The notes: generated by a model not told the origin, from the letters alone. Counted from the stretch's first letter, positions 35,097 to 44,296 are shown. The stretch: DNA of 64,000 bases from Thalassobellus citreus (GCF_044385915.1 NZ_JBISCC010000120.1:124001-188000); one strand, 5' to 3'. Numbers and translations are program-made.

Positions 35097-35121
35097 GACT
35101 CCTGCCTTTACAGGAATAACA
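35097..35121. repeat. Small dispersed palindrome, type A
   Basis: GACTCCTG-CCTTTA-CAGGAATAACA: arms CTCCTG/CAGGAA around a 6-base loop; related to 28338-28361 and 32796-32820. Confidence 0.55.
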
Positions 35122-35125
35122 AAAA

Positions 35126-35449
35126 CTATTTAAAGTTTACCGTATACTCATCAATAATTTGAAGTTCGGTTCTGAAAGCTAACATTTTATCGGCAAATTT
35201 TTTCATGCCTTCTTCTCTTAACTTATCGGCATCGTCTCTAAAATAAGCATCTAAAGCTTCACGAGAATACGAACGATATTGTACCGAATAGGTAAGTCCT
35301 CCCATATCTTCCTCAACCAAAACCTTGGTTAAAGTTGCTTTTTCAAATTTACCGGTGGCTAACACTTTTGGAATATGTTGTTTTATCCAAATTAACCATT
35401 CATCGTGAATAGATTCGTCTATGTTTGCTGTTACGTTATATATGTACAT
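35126..35449 (-). CDS. DUF4286 family protein
   Basis: A 107-residue soluble protein of the small DUF4286 family, widespread in Bacteroidota and often beside rsmA. It opens with MYIYNVTANIDESIHDEWL and has FEKATLTKVLVEED and TYSVQYRSYSREALDAYF, the pattern of a ferredoxin-like alpha+beta fold related to antibiotic-biosynthesis monooxygenase-type dimers. No catalytic residues can be assigned. Function unknown. It lies between the TPR gene and rsmA on the same strand. Confidence 0.85.
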   Translation of the reverse strand: MYIYNVTANIDESIHDEWLIWIKQHIPKVLATGKFEKATLTKVLVEEDMGGLTYSVQYRSYSREALDAYFRDDADKLREEGMKKFADKMLAFRTELQIIDEYTVNFK

Positions 35450-35487
35450 TGGAAGTTATTCGTTTTTTGTTAAGTCTGTTTAATTAT

Positions 35488-37272
35488 CTAATTAATAGCA
35501 TCGCCCCGTAAAGCCCTAAAACGTTTTCTAGCTTCAACAAAATAAATACTATCGGCATGATTAAAAAGAATTTGCTCGTATAATGCTTTTGCTTCTTCGG
35601 GTTGCTCTAAATACTTTGTATACAGCTCTGCTAATTTATATAGGGCATCGTCTATTAAAATACCATCACGATAGTTAGCAATAATAGACTTATAATTTGT
35701 AGCCGCTTTTTCAAATTGTTGTTTTCCTTCAAACAATTGCCCTTGTTTATATAATGCCTGTGCTATAATAGGCTCTGTTTTATGTTCGTTTAAAACTTTA
35801 TCTAATAAATTTATAGCTTCATTATTTCTATTTTGAAAAGCTAACAAATCGGCTTTAGCATATAGTTTTAGTGCTGTTTGTAGAGAGTCTTCATATTTAT
35901 TGTCTGTAATAAGTAGTTTTAATTCGAGTGCATCATTAGCTGTAAGCTGAGATGTAGATGCTTTTAAAATTTTAAGCTGAGATTCTGCCCATTTAAAATC
36001 GCCTTTATAATAACTTGCTTTTGCTACTTTATACCTAGCTTCTTGAGAAATAGTACTGTTTTTTAAATTCCTCTGAATTTGTGTGTAATAAATTAATGCT
36101 TGATTGAATTTTTCTTGTAATACTAAAATATCGCCTAACTCTAATTTAACAGCTGCCTTTTGTAATTCGGTTAAAGGCAATTTTAAGGTTTTCTCTAAAA
36201 ATGAAGTTGCTTTAGCTGTTTCATTCATATAAAAAGCTAAAAAGTGCGCGTATGAAATTTGAAGGTTTAACGTTTGTGAAAAGTTTCCAAATTCTTCAAA
36301 TAAAGCTAAATATTTAGTCTTGATACTATTATAATCTTCTTTTACTGCTTCTTTTATTTCTAATTGAAGTAACCTGTATTGCGCGTTTAATAATGTGTCT
36401 TGATCTTGAGCTGTTTCTATTATATACGTGTATATTTCTTTAGCTGTTTCAGTATCATTTTCGCTAGAAGCTATGTCGGCTAAATCTTCTATACTATTTA
36501 AACTTTCTGGTTGCCTATTAAAAATAGCTTTTTCTTGAATAAATGCCTTTTTAAAATCTTTTTGCTGAATAAATAGCCAACTCAATAAGGTGTTCCATAA
36601 TAAATTAGGCTCTTGCTGGTTTTTTTTAAGCAGAATTTTTCGAAATAACATATTGTTTTCGTTCATGCCATCTTCACTTATAAAACCATTTATCTGACGC
36701 TTTATATTACTTAATGACGCTGGGTTTTTTTCGGCAAAATCAATATAACTTATAAACATTTTTTCAATATTTCCTTGTTCGCCATATAGTTGAGCTAATT
36801 GTAAATTGAAATTATAATCGGGTTTTAACAACATTGCCTTTTCATAAGAAACAATAGCTTCTTTTAAAAGCGAGTGACTTTGAAAAGTTCTAGCCAAAGA
36901 CATTGCATTAATTGGTCTATCATCAATAGTAGCAAGTGCTTTATTGTAATTTATAGTAGCATTTTCTAAATCGTTCTGAAGTTGATAATTATATCCCAAT
37001 TCTACTATAAAAGCAGGATATTTTGCTCGATTTAATAATTTTAATAAAAAAGCCTCAGCCTCTTTATATTGTTCTAACTGTTGATGTGCACTAACTATTT
37101 GATTTATATACGTAATATTAGAAGGCGATTTTTTATATAGATTTTTATATTCATGCAAAGCCTTTTCATATTCGCCATTTTTATAATAGTCTTTAGCAAG
37201 TATATCATCTGCCTGAGCAAACATAATAGTGCTAGTAAAAAGGCATACAATAAAAAGAATTGAAAATCTCAT
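35488..37272 (-). CDS. Exported tetratricopeptide-repeat protein
   Basis: A 594-residue protein with a Sec signal (FSILFIVCLFTSTIMFAQ, cleaved about residue 19) followed by helical TPR repeats over nearly the whole length: YYKNGEYEKALHEYKNLYK near the start, and AKASYYKGDFKWAESQLK, AQALYKQGQLFEGKQQFEKAATNYKSI and ALYKLAELYTKYLEQPEEAKALYEQI toward the end. The C-terminus, AREARKRFRALRG-like (FVEARKRFRALRGD), resembles the ends of periplasmic scaffolds such as YbgF/BamD. It likely acts as a periplasmic or outer-membrane-associated scaffold; the partner is not known. Confidence 0.8.
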   Translation of the reverse strand: MRFSILFIVCLFTSTIMFAQADDILAKDYYKNGEYEKALHEYKNLYKKSPSNITYINQIVSAHQQLEQYKEAEAFLLKLLNRAKYPAFIVELGYNYQLQNDLENATINYNKALATIDDRPINAMSLARTFQSHSLLKEAIVSYEKAMLLKPDYNFNLQLAQLYGEQGNIEKMFISYIDFAEKNPASLSNIKRQINGFISEDGMNENNMLFRKILLKKNQQEPNLLWNTLLSWLFIQQKDFKKAFIQEKAIFNRQPESLNSIEDLADIASSENDTETAKEIYTYIIETAQDQDTLLNAQYRLLQLEIKEAVKEDYNSIKTKYLALFEEFGNFSQTLNLQISYAHFLAFYMNETAKATSFLEKTLKLPLTELQKAAVKLELGDILVLQEKFNQALIYYTQIQRNLKNSTISQEARYKVAKASYYKGDFKWAESQLKILKASTSQLTANDALELKLLITDNKYEDSLQTALKLYAKADLLAFQNRNNEAINLLDKVLNEHKTEPIIAQALYKQGQLFEGKQQFEKAATNYKSIIANYRDGILIDDALYKLAELYTKYLEQPEEAKALYEQILFNHADSIYFVEARKRFRALRGDAIN

Positions 37273-37327
37273 GCTGTAAATATAACAATTGTGATTTTTA
37301 GATGTTGAACTCGTTTAAATATTATTA

Positions 37328-37357
37328 TAAAAAAATGCCCGAATAAAATTCGGGCAC
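37328..37357 (-). terminator. Terminator downstream of the 40-residue miniORF
   Basis: On the minus strand TGCCCGAA pairs with TTCGGGCA around a 5-base loop, followed by a run of T. Since serS has its own terminator at 37762-37789, this one implies a separate short transcript starting between them. Confidence 0.8.
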
Positions 37358-37518
37358 TAACCAACCAAAATAAATGTCCTATTTTATTTAACTAACTGTT
37401 AATTAAAAAAACAATGTCGTACATGATTGGGGACAATCTTTAATTTTTATTAAAAATATCCATTATAAATGAAGCCTTAACACGTTGTATTAAGGTATAA
37501 TTTTCATAAAACCGTTAA

Positions 37519-37641
37519 TTATTTGCTTACAATTACTGCTGTTTTATTTTCGGATTTATAAATTTCGAAATCTGAAAATAAAACCTTACTTGCGAAAAAA
37601 ATCAATGCAAATAAAAGCACAAGGCGTTTAACATTTTTCAT
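37519..37641 (-). CDS. Putative 40-residue membrane or exported miniprotein
   Basis: ATG at 37641 opens 40 codons closed by TAA. The product starts MKNVKRLVLLFALIFFASKV: a basic N-terminus followed by a hydrophobic stretch of about 15 residues, then a polar tail (DFEIYKSENKTAVIVSK). This is the layout of a signal peptide or single membrane anchor. It lies on its own between two minus-strand terminators, with the downstream one at the right place to end its message, which supports a real gene. I recognise no family and infer no function. Confidence 0.5.
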   Translation of the reverse strand: MKNVKRLVLLFALIFFASKVLFSDFEIYKSENKTAVIVSK

Positions 37642-37761
37642 GGTAGGTTAAGTTTACTAGGTTTGGGTATGCTAATGTCAAAAACAAATACCAAAACACA
37701 AAACAAATGAACCTAAAATCGTTAAACAACTTAATTATCTTGCGCTTAATCGATTATAAAT

Positions 37762-37789
37762 ACAAAAACCTGCAAAATTGAAGGTTTTT
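37762..37789 (-). terminator. Terminator after serS
   Basis: On the minus strand AAAAACCT pairs with AGGTTTTT around a 10-base loop, 26 bases past the serS stop. Confidence 0.75.
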
Positions 37790-37814
37790 ACTTTCTTTTT
37801 CTAATGTGATATTT

Positions 37815-39086
37815 TTAATCAATAATACTAAAACCAGTATAAGGTTGTAACACTTCTGGAATAACAATACCATCTTTAGTTTGATAATTTTCTATAATAC
37901 CAGCAAGTACTCTTGGCAACGCTAAAGAACTTCCGTTTAATGTATGTGCTAGTTCGTTTTTACCTTCACTATTTTTAAAACGAAGTTTTAAACGATTTGC
38001 TTGAAAAGTTTCAAAATTTGATACTGATGAAATTTCTAACCAACGGTCTTGAGCTGTTGAAAACACTTCAAAATCATAAGTTAAAGCAGACGTAAATCCT
38101 AGATCGCCTCCACAAAGTCTTAAAATTCTATATGGTAATTTTAATTCTTGTAGAATGGTTTTAACATGATTTACCATACCATCTAAAGCTTCATAAGATT
38201 TACTTGGGTGTTCTACACGTAAAATTTCAACTTTGTCAAACTGATGTAATCTATTTAAACCTCTAACATGCGCGCCATAGCTTCCTGCCTCACGACGAAA
38301 ACATGGTGTATACCCTGTAATACTAATAGGTAAATCGCTTTCATTAAGTAATGTATCTCTAAAAATATTAGTACCTGGCACTTCTGCTGTTGGTATTAAA
38401 TATAAATTATCTCCAGTAACATGATACATTTGTCCTTCTTTGTCTGGTAATTGTCCTGTACCAAAAGCAGATGCTTCGTTTACTAAATGGGGTAACTGAT
38501 ATTCGGTATACCCTGCTGCTGTATTTTTATCTAAAAAATAAGCAATTAATGCACGTTGTAATCTAGCACCTTTTCCTTTGTAAACAGGAAATCCAGCACC
38601 TGTAATTTTGTTACCAAGTTCAAAATCTATAATGTCATATTTTTTTGCTAATTCCCAATGCGGTAATGCGCCTTCATGCAAAACAGGAATAGCTCCTTCT
38701 TTAAAAACCTCTTCATTATCTTCTTCCGAATTTCCAGGAGGAACAATCGCATTTGGAACATTTGGTATTTTATAAAGCAATTCGTTTAACTCATTAACTT
38801 TATTACCAAGTTCATCAGTCAATTCTTTTGATGTTTCTTTTAACTGACTGGTTTTTTCCTTTAACAAGTTTGCTTTTTGAGCTTCACCAGACTTATACAA
38901 ATTCCCTATTTCTTTGGATAATGCATTAGATTCTGCCAACGTATTATCTAATGAAGTCTGAATACGTTTTCTATCTTCATCTAAAGTAATAACGGCATCA
39001 ATTATACTCGTAGCATCCATACATCTTTTTGCTAATTGAGTAATTACCAAATCTTTGTTCTCTCTAATAAAAGGTACTTGTAACAT
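37815..39086 (-). CDS. serS: Seryl-tRNA synthetase
   Basis: Charges tRNA-Ser with serine. The 423-residue protein has the N-terminal coiled-coil arm (about residues 28-110, heptad-rich KEIGNLYKSGEAQKANLLKEK) that contacts the long variable arm of tRNA-Ser. The class II catalytic core has motif 2 as CFRREAGSYG (about 262-271), and motif 3 region HTLNGSSLALPRVLAGI near residue 380. LIPTAEVPG precedes motif 2, as in the family. Monocistronic with its own -7 element and terminator. Confidence 0.97.
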   Translation of the reverse strand: MLQVPFIRENKDLVITQLAKRCMDATSIIDAVITLDEDRKRIQTSLDNTLAESNALSKEIGNLYKSGEAQKANLLKEKTSQLKETSKELTDELGNKVNELNELLYKIPNVPNAIVPPGNSEEDNEEVFKEGAIPVLHEGALPHWELAKKYDIIDFELGNKITGAGFPVYKGKGARLQRALIAYFLDKNTAAGYTEYQLPHLVNEASAFGTGQLPDKEGQMYHVTGDNLYLIPTAEVPGTNIFRDTLLNESDLPISITGYTPCFRREAGSYGAHVRGLNRLHQFDKVEILRVEHPSKSYEALDGMVNHVKTILQELKLPYRILRLCGGDLGFTSALTYDFEVFSTAQDRWLEISSVSNFETFQANRLKLRFKNSEGKNELAHTLNGSSLALPRVLAGIIENYQTKDGIVIPEVLQPYTGFSIID

Positions 39087-39105
39087 TTGTTTAAAATTTA
39101 AGCGA

Positions 39106-39113
39106 CAAATTTA
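39106..39113 (-). promoter_or_regulatory. -7 promoter element of serS
   Basis: TAAATTTG on the minus strand, an exact TAnnTTTG, 19 bases before the serS ATG. Confidence 0.45.
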
Positions 39114-39200
39114 GGGAATTGCGGAGATAGTAAGGAATTTTTTGAAACTAACTTTCTAAAAAATTGATGAAAAGAAATTATATAATTAAGTAATTTATTA

Positions 39201-40145
39201 TTAACCAAAATGTTTTGCTATATATTCTAGCGTGGTTTCTTTATCTTTTGCTAATTGAATTTTTAAAGCATCAACCGATTCAAACTTTTTCTCATCGCGA
39301 ATACGCTCTAACAAATCTATTTGAATTTCTTTACCGTAAATATCTTTACTATAATTTAAAAAATGAACTTCAACAGTTTCTTTTTCGCCATTAACTGTTG
39401 GGTTTACACCTATATTCATCATACCATAAACTAACACATCATCAATTACAGAACTCACAATATATGATCCTTGTTTTGGTATTAACTTATAGTTTTCTTC
39501 AATTAAAATATTAGCCGTCGGGTAATCTATTTGCCTTCCTAAAGCTTTACCTTTTACAACCGTTCCTGTTAACATAAAATTATATCCCAAAAAACTATTG
39601 GCTTTTGCAATATCACCTTCGCTTAGTGCCTTTCTAATTTTTGTAGAGCTTACAGCTACATCATCTATGTCTTGCACCGAAATTTCTTCTACATCAAAAC
39701 CATACAAATTTCCGTAAGTTTTTAAATCATTTATATCAGCGTTTCTATTTCTTCCAAATCTATGATCGTAGCCTATTATAACTTTCTTTGCATGCAACTT
39801 ATCGACTAACAATTCTTTTACAAAATCTTCGGCAGAAAGTCTCGAAAAATCTTTCGTAAACTTTTTAATAAGTAAATAGTCTAACCCTAAATCTTTTAAA
39901 ATTTGACTTCGCTCATCAATCGTATTAATTAATTTAATGTTTGAATCTTTTTGTAAAACCATGCGAGGATGTGGAAAAAAAGTAAGAATTACAGATTTTA
40001 AACCTTCCTCTATACCATTATTTATTAAGCGCTTAATTATTTTTTGATGCCCAATATGTACACCATCAAAAGTACCAATAGTAACTACTGTAGATTCTTT
40101 AGATTTATACGCTTCAATATTTTTAACCTCGCTCATAAAAAGCAC
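39201..40145 (-). CDS. ribF: Bifunctional riboflavin kinase/FMN adenylyltransferase
   Basis: Phosphorylates riboflavin to FMN and adenylates FMN to FAD. The 314-residue protein has the nucleotidyltransferase domain first: TIGTFDGVHIGHQKII (about residues 22-37, with the (H/T)xGH-type motif) and GYDHRFGRNR (about 124-133), then ISSTKIRKAL-like VSSTKIRKALSEGD. The C-terminal flavokinase domain has GKALGRQIDYPTANI (about 204-218) with the P-T-A-N motif, and MNIGVNPTV. Divergent from the metalloprotease gene. Confidence 0.96.
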   Translation of the reverse strand: MLFMSEVKNIEAYKSKESTVVTIGTFDGVHIGHQKIIKRLINNGIEEGLKSVILTFFPHPRMVLQKDSNIKLINTIDERSQILKDLGLDYLLIKKFTKDFSRLSAEDFVKELLVDKLHAKKVIIGYDHRFGRNRNADINDLKTYGNLYGFDVEEISVQDIDDVAVSSTKIRKALSEGDIAKANSFLGYNFMLTGTVVKGKALGRQIDYPTANILIEENYKLIPKQGSYIVSSVIDDVLVYGMMNIGVNPTVNGEKETVEVHFLNYSKDIYGKEIQIDLLERIRDEKKFESVDALKIQLAKDKETTLEYIAKHFG

Positions 40146-40148
40146 TAA

Positions 40149-40180
40149 TTGCCATTTTAATTAAAAAAAAACTAAATTTG
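40149..40180 (+). promoter_or_regulatory. Promoter of the secreted metalloprotease
   Basis: TTG (40149-40151), 21 bases, then TAAATTTG (40173-40180): both elements of the flavobacterial -33/-7 promoter at a normal distance, 39 bases before the start codon. Confidence 0.6.
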
Positions 40181-40218
40181 TAAGTAATGTTAAATAAGAT
40201 TACCCCAAATAATATTTT

Positions 40219-42876
40219 ATGAAAGCAAAACTACATTATGTTTTAGCAACTACCATATTTTTGATTAGTTTTTCGGTTTTTGGACAAAATAATTTATTTT
40301 CTAAAATTGAAAAGAGCAGCACTTTACAATCTAAAACAAAAAGTAAAGGTCTTGAAAAAGGAATTACTTTTGAATTTGATTACAAGGCATTATCAAATGC
40401 GTTATCAAATACTTCAAAAAAATCTTCTAAAGAAAAAACACCCAACATAATAATAAGTTTACCTAACACTAATGGCGAATTTGAAAGATTCAAAATTGAA
40501 GAATCGTCAGTTATGCATCCTGATTTACAAGCTAAATATCCTGAAATAAAATCTTATATAGGTTACGGTATAGATACTCCATCAGCATATTTAAGATTTA
40601 GTTTATCTCCTTATAAAGGTTTATCAGGAATTGTTTTAGGGAAAAAAGAAACTCAAATTTTCGAAGCTAATTCTAAATTAACGAACCAATTTACGGTATT
40701 AAACAAATCTGATAATTCTAAAACAGATAAGTTTAATTGTTCTACAATAAATTCTAATTTAAAAAAATCATCAAAATATTTTGGCATAAAAGATGCTGAT
40801 GACAGTCAAAAAAGAATTTACAAATTAGCAATTTCTGTTACTGGTGAATATGCTTCTTTTCATGGAGGAACATTAGCGTCAGTAAATGCTGCTTTAGTAT
40901 CAACTATAAGCAATGTAAATGCTGTTTTTGAAAACGATTTTAATGTATCTCTACAATTAATTGCAACTAATGATGCTGTAATATATTTAGATTCTGGTAC
41001 AGATCCTTACTCAGGATTTTCAAATTACGCTTCTGAATTACAAACAACTTTAGACACTCAAATTCTAGAAGCAAATTATGATGTTGGTCATTTATTATCT
41101 GCAATAGGGTTTGATGGAAACTCTGGATGTATTGGGTGTGTTTGTGTTGATGGCATAAAAGGGAGTGGATATACATCAGACACAAGTCCTGATGGATTTA
41201 ATTTTGATATAGACTTAGTAGCACATGAAATAGGACATCAATTTGGAGCTAATCACACTTGGACACATGATGGAAATGAGGGAGAAGATGTTCAAATGGA
41301 ACCAGGAAGCGGCTCAACAATTATGGGATATGCAGGTATTACTGGCTCTACAAATGTTCAATCTCATAGTGATGCGTACTTTCATGCCATATCTATAGAG
41401 CAAGTTACTACCTATATAAAAAGTACGTCTTGTGCTTCAATTGTAAATACTGGAAATACAACACCTACAGCAAATGCTGGTAGCGATTTACTATTACCTA
41501 TAGGTACAGCTTTTAAACTTAATGGGGCTGGTAGTGATACTGATGGAGATGTTATCACTTTTTGCTGGGAACAAATTAATGAAGATAACGCAGCAACTAT
41601 ATATCCAAATTCGAATTCAAGTAATTCTAACTCCATTCTTTTTAGATCGTATTCTCCAACAACAAGTAGCACAAGGTATTTTCCTAATTTAACAGACCTT
41701 AAGTTTGGTATAAACTCCACGCAATGGGAAAAAATACCAAACACAGATAGAACTGCAGATTTTAGATTAACTGTTAGAGATAATAAAACTGGTGGCGCAA
41801 ACAATGCTCATGATGATATGGAAGTTACTTTTGATACTTCTTTTGGCCCTTTTGAAATTACCTCTCAAAATACATCAGGAATTTTATGGGCAAGCGGTAC
41901 TTCCGAAACAATTACCTGGAATGTAAATAACACCAATACATTAACAGGAGCTTCAAATGTTAATATTTTGCTTTCAACAGATGGCGGTTTAACCTATAAT
42001 ACTATTGTAAATAATATTCCTAACAATGGAAGTTATTCGCTTACTGTACCAAACACACCTGCACCTTATTGTAGACTAATGATTGAACCAACAAATAATA
42101 ATTTCTTTGCAATAAATTCTGAAGATTTTGCAATAGATTATATTGTAAATACTACTTGTACTCAATATAATTCGCCTTCAAATTTAGGTTTGTCTATTAC
42201 TGACAATGGAGCTGATTTTACTGAAAGTCATATCTTTAACATTAATGATTCTTCAATTATTTCAGATATTAATATTGGTTTAGACATTTCACATTCCTAT
42301 ATTGGAGATTTAGCTATTGCTATATTAAGCCCTAATGGCACAGAACTATTACTAAAATCTTCTAATGACTGCGATTCTGAGGAGAATATTGTTGGGGTTT
42401 TTGATGATAGTGCTATTACTTATAATTGTTCTAATGCTGCAAGTAATATTGCTTCTAAATCTATTAATGATTTACTAACTGGTTTTAATGGTGAAAATAC
42501 TTTTGGGAGTTGGACAATTAAGTTAGGTGATTTTGAAAATGGAGACACAGGAACATTAAATTCTTGGTTTATAGAAGTTTGCGAAACAACAGAAACACCT
42601 CTAAGTATTAATGAATTTGATTTTGTTGATTTTAAAGTTTACCCAAACCCTAATAAGGGAGAATTTATCATTAAACTAAATAGTACAACTTTAAATAAAA
42701 ATAAAATTAATATTGGTGTTTACGATTTAAGAGGTAGATGTATTTATAAAAACAGTTTTGAAAATAGGACTGATTTTAATAAAAAAATTAGCTTAAAAAA
42801 TGCACAATCAGGCATCTATATTTTAAATGTTAGTGACGGTATTAAACAATCTACCAGAAAAATTATAATTGAATAA
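40219..42876 (+). CDS. Secreted zinc metalloprotease (reprolysin-like) with P domain and T9SS sorting tail
   Basis: An 885-residue exported protease. A signal peptide (ATTIFLISFSVFGQ, cleaved about residue 23) is followed by a propeptide of about 160 residues. The catalytic domain has the zinc site HEIGHQFGANH (H336, E337, H340, H346) and the Met-turn in STIMGYAG, the metzincin pattern of reprolysin-like M12B members. A PKD- or Ig-like region (TPTANAGSDLLLPIGTAFKLNGAGSD) follows, then a proprotein-convertase P-like domain around residues 650-795 (DISHSYIGDLAIAILSPNGTELLL; TFGSWTIKLGDFENGDTGTL). The end (FKVYPNPNKGEFIIKL to TRKIIIE) is a type A T9SS C-terminal signal. It is likely a surface or extracellular protease used on environmental protein. 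Confidence 0.9.
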   Translation: MKAKLHYVLATTIFLISFSVFGQNNLFSKIEKSSTLQSKTKSKGLEKGITFEFDYKALSNALSNTSKKSSKEKTPNIIISLPNTNGEFERFKIEESSVMHPDLQAKYPEIKSYIGYGIDTPSAYLRFSLSPYKGLSGIVLGKKETQIFEANSKLTNQFTVLNKSDNSKTDKFNCSTINSNLKKSSKYFGIKDADDSQKRIYKLAISVTGEYASFHGGTLASVNAALVSTISNVNAVFENDFNVSLQLIATNDAVIYLDSGTDPYSGFSNYASELQTTLDTQILEANYDVGHLLSAIGFDGNSGCIGCVCVDGIKGSGYTSDTSPDGFNFDIDLVAHEIGHQFGANHTWTHDGNEGEDVQMEPGSGSTIMGYAGITGSTNVQSHSDAYFHAISIEQVTTYIKSTSCASIVNTGNTTPTANAGSDLLLPIGTAFKLNGAGSDTDGDVITFCWEQINEDNAATIYPNSNSSNSNSILFRSYSPTTSSTRYFPNLTDLKFGINSTQWEKIPNTDRTADFRLTVRDNKTGGANNAHDDMEVTFDTSFGPFEITSQNTSGILWASGTSETITWNVNNTNTLTGASNVNILLSTDGGLTYNTIVNNIPNNGSYSLTVPNTPAPYCRLMIEPTNNNFFAINSEDFAIDYIVNTTCTQYNSPSNLGLSITDNGADFTESHIFNINDSSIISDINIGLDISHSYIGDLAIAILSPNGTELLLKSSNDCDSEENIVGVFDDSAITYNCSNAASNIASKSINDLLTGFNGENTFGSWTIKLGDFENGDTGTLNSWFIEVCETTETPLSINEFDFVDFKVYPNPNKGEFIIKLNSTTLNKNKINIGVYDLRGRCIYKNSFENRTDFNKKISLKNAQSGIYILNVSDGIKQSTRKIIIE

Positions 42877-42890
42877 AAAGAAGCTCTATT

Positions 42891-43457
42891 TTATTTTCCA
42901 TTAAAAGTATTCATCGTATTATTTACGCCTGCAAGTGCAAAAGATTTTATAAGTGCTACAGATTTTTCTAAGCGTTCATTTAAACCTTTGTTTTCTTCAT
43001 CGGTCCATTCGCCTAAAACATAATCTACTTGCCTTCCTTTACTAAATGCATCACTTATACCAAACCTAAAACGGTTATATTTTGTGGTATTTAGCTTTTC
43101 TTGAATATCCTTTAACCCATTATGTCCACCATCGCTTCCTTTCATTTTAAGCCTAATACCTCCAAAAGGTAAGTTTAAATCGTCTGTAATTACTAATAAA
43201 TTCTCTAAAGGAATTTTTTCTTTAGTTAACCAGTACAAAACCGCTTTACCACTTAAATTCATATAGGTGTTAGGTTTCAAGAATACAAAAGTTCTACCTT
43301 TAAGTTTGTATGTAGCTATATCTCCTAGCTTTTGAGTTTCAAACGTAAAATCTTCTTCTTTTGCAAAATAATCTAATATTTTAAAACCTATATTATGACG
43401 CGTATTGGCATATTCTCCTCCTATATTCCCTAAGCCAACAATTAAATATTTCTTCAT
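42891..43457 (-). CDS. pth: Peptidyl-tRNA hydrolase
   Basis: Recycles tRNA from stalled peptidyl-tRNA. Start chosen at the ATG at 43457 (MKKYLIVGLGNIG); the upstream extension of the frame runs into the neighbouring terminator. The 188-residue enzyme has GLGNIGGEYANTRHNIGF with the catalytic histidine (about H22), FLKPNTYMNLSG (about 72-83) with the conserved asparagine, VITDDLNLPFGGIRLK with the catalytic aspartate, and GSDGGHNGLKDI. Part of the prs-rplY-pth neighbourhood common in bacteria, though a terminator separates it from rplY. It is convergent with the metalloprotease, 14 bases apart. Confidence 0.96.
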   Translation of the reverse strand: MKKYLIVGLGNIGGEYANTRHNIGFKILDYFAKEEDFTFETQKLGDIATYKLKGRTFVFLKPNTYMNLSGKAVLYWLTKEKIPLENLLVITDDLNLPFGGIRLKMKGSDGGHNGLKDIQEKLNTTKYNRFRFGISDAFSKGRQVDYVLGEWTDEENKGLNERLEKSVALIKSFALAGVNNTMNTFNGK

Positions 43458-43541
43458 ATAATCTTGCTCTTTAATATGTGCTTTCTTATTAAATAATTGA
43501 AACAAAAATCTACACATAAAAAGATTGTTTTTGTAAAAATA

Positions 43542-43574
43542 AAAAAGCATCCTGAATAAACAGAATGCTTTTTA
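43542..43574 (-). terminator. Terminator after rplY
   Basis: AAAAAGCAT-CTG pairs with CAG-ATGCTTTTT (one mismatch) around a 6-base loop, between rplY and pth. Confidence 0.8.
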
Positions 43575-43595
43575 ATATTTAATAAAGAATATGTG

Positions 43596-44216
43596 TTATT
43601 CTTGAGCTGCTTCTGCTGCTGGTGCTTCTGCTCCTTCAACTTCTTCATCGTCATCATCATCAACAACTGCTGTTCTAGAAGTTCTAACCGCACATACTAC
43701 TGCATTATCATTGTGTAAAAAAGTATAGTTATCACTAGGTAAATCTCCCACAGCAATTTTATCTCCAATTTTTAATGGTGTAATATCTACTTCAATAAAA
43801 TCTGGTAAATTTGCAGGAAGTGCTTTAATACGTAATTTACGGTAAGGTCTTCTTAAAACACCTCCATTTTTAACACCTCTAGAGTTACCTACTAAGTTTA
43901 CTGGAATATTTAAAGAAATTTCTTTGTCTTCAAATAATTGATAGAAATCTACGTGTAAAATTCTATCTGTTACAGGGTGAAATTGAATGTCTTGAAGTAC
44001 TGCATTAAAAGTTTCTCCATTTTCTAAATTAATTACAACTGTGTGCGCATTTGGTGTATACACCAATTTAGAGAATGCTAATTCAGTTGTTGAAAAATGA
44101 ACTGGCTTATCTCCTCCGTATAGTACGCAAGGAACCTGACCAGCATTACGTAAGGCTTTTGTTGCTTTTTTGCCTACGCTTTCTCTTTGAGATCCGTTGA
44201 TTGTAATTGATTTCAT
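43596..44216 (-). CDS. rplY: 50S ribosomal protein L25 (general stress protein CTC form)
   Basis: Binds 5S rRNA in the large ribosomal subunit. At 206 residues it is the long CTC form. The N-terminal L25 domain shows GSQRESVGKKATKALRNAGQVPCVLYGG (about residues 8-35) and HTVVINLENGETFNAVLQDIQFHPVTDRILHVDFYQ (about 58-93). The C-terminal beta domain follows (IPVNLVGNSRGVKNGGVL; LPDFIEVDI). It ends in an acidic and alanine-rich tail (DDDDEEVEGAEAPAAEAA). Lies 80 bases downstream of prs on the same strand. Confidence 0.96.
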   Translation of the reverse strand: MKSITINGSQRESVGKKATKALRNAGQVPCVLYGGDKPVHFSTTELAFSKLVYTPNAHTVVINLENGETFNAVLQDIQFHPVTDRILHVDFYQLFEDKEISLNIPVNLVGNSRGVKNGGVLRRPYRKLRIKALPANLPDFIEVDITPLKIGDKIAVGDLPSDNYTFLHNDNAVVCAVRTSRTAVVDDDDDEEVEGAEAPAAEAAQE

Positions 44217-44296
44217 CTTTTTTATATATAATTTAATTAATAATTATTCTTATTTAACGCCTTACTCTTTCTTTTTATGAATTAGTAAAGGACTTG

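Larger units (their letters stand above)
37273..37814. other. Gap between the TPR gene and serS holding one miniORF and two terminators
   Basis: These 542 bases contain a 40-codon reading frame (37519-37641) and two minus-strand terminator hairpins, one just after it and one just after serS. I see no other structure. Confidence 0.5.

Noticed and set aside
41412..41804. 130-codon open frame antisense to the metalloprotease
   Set aside because: No family features, inside a coding region with clear domains.
43454..43693. Frame overlapping the end of rplY and start of pth
   Set aside because: Reads the acidic tail of rplY in another frame and the terminator; both real genes are well supported.
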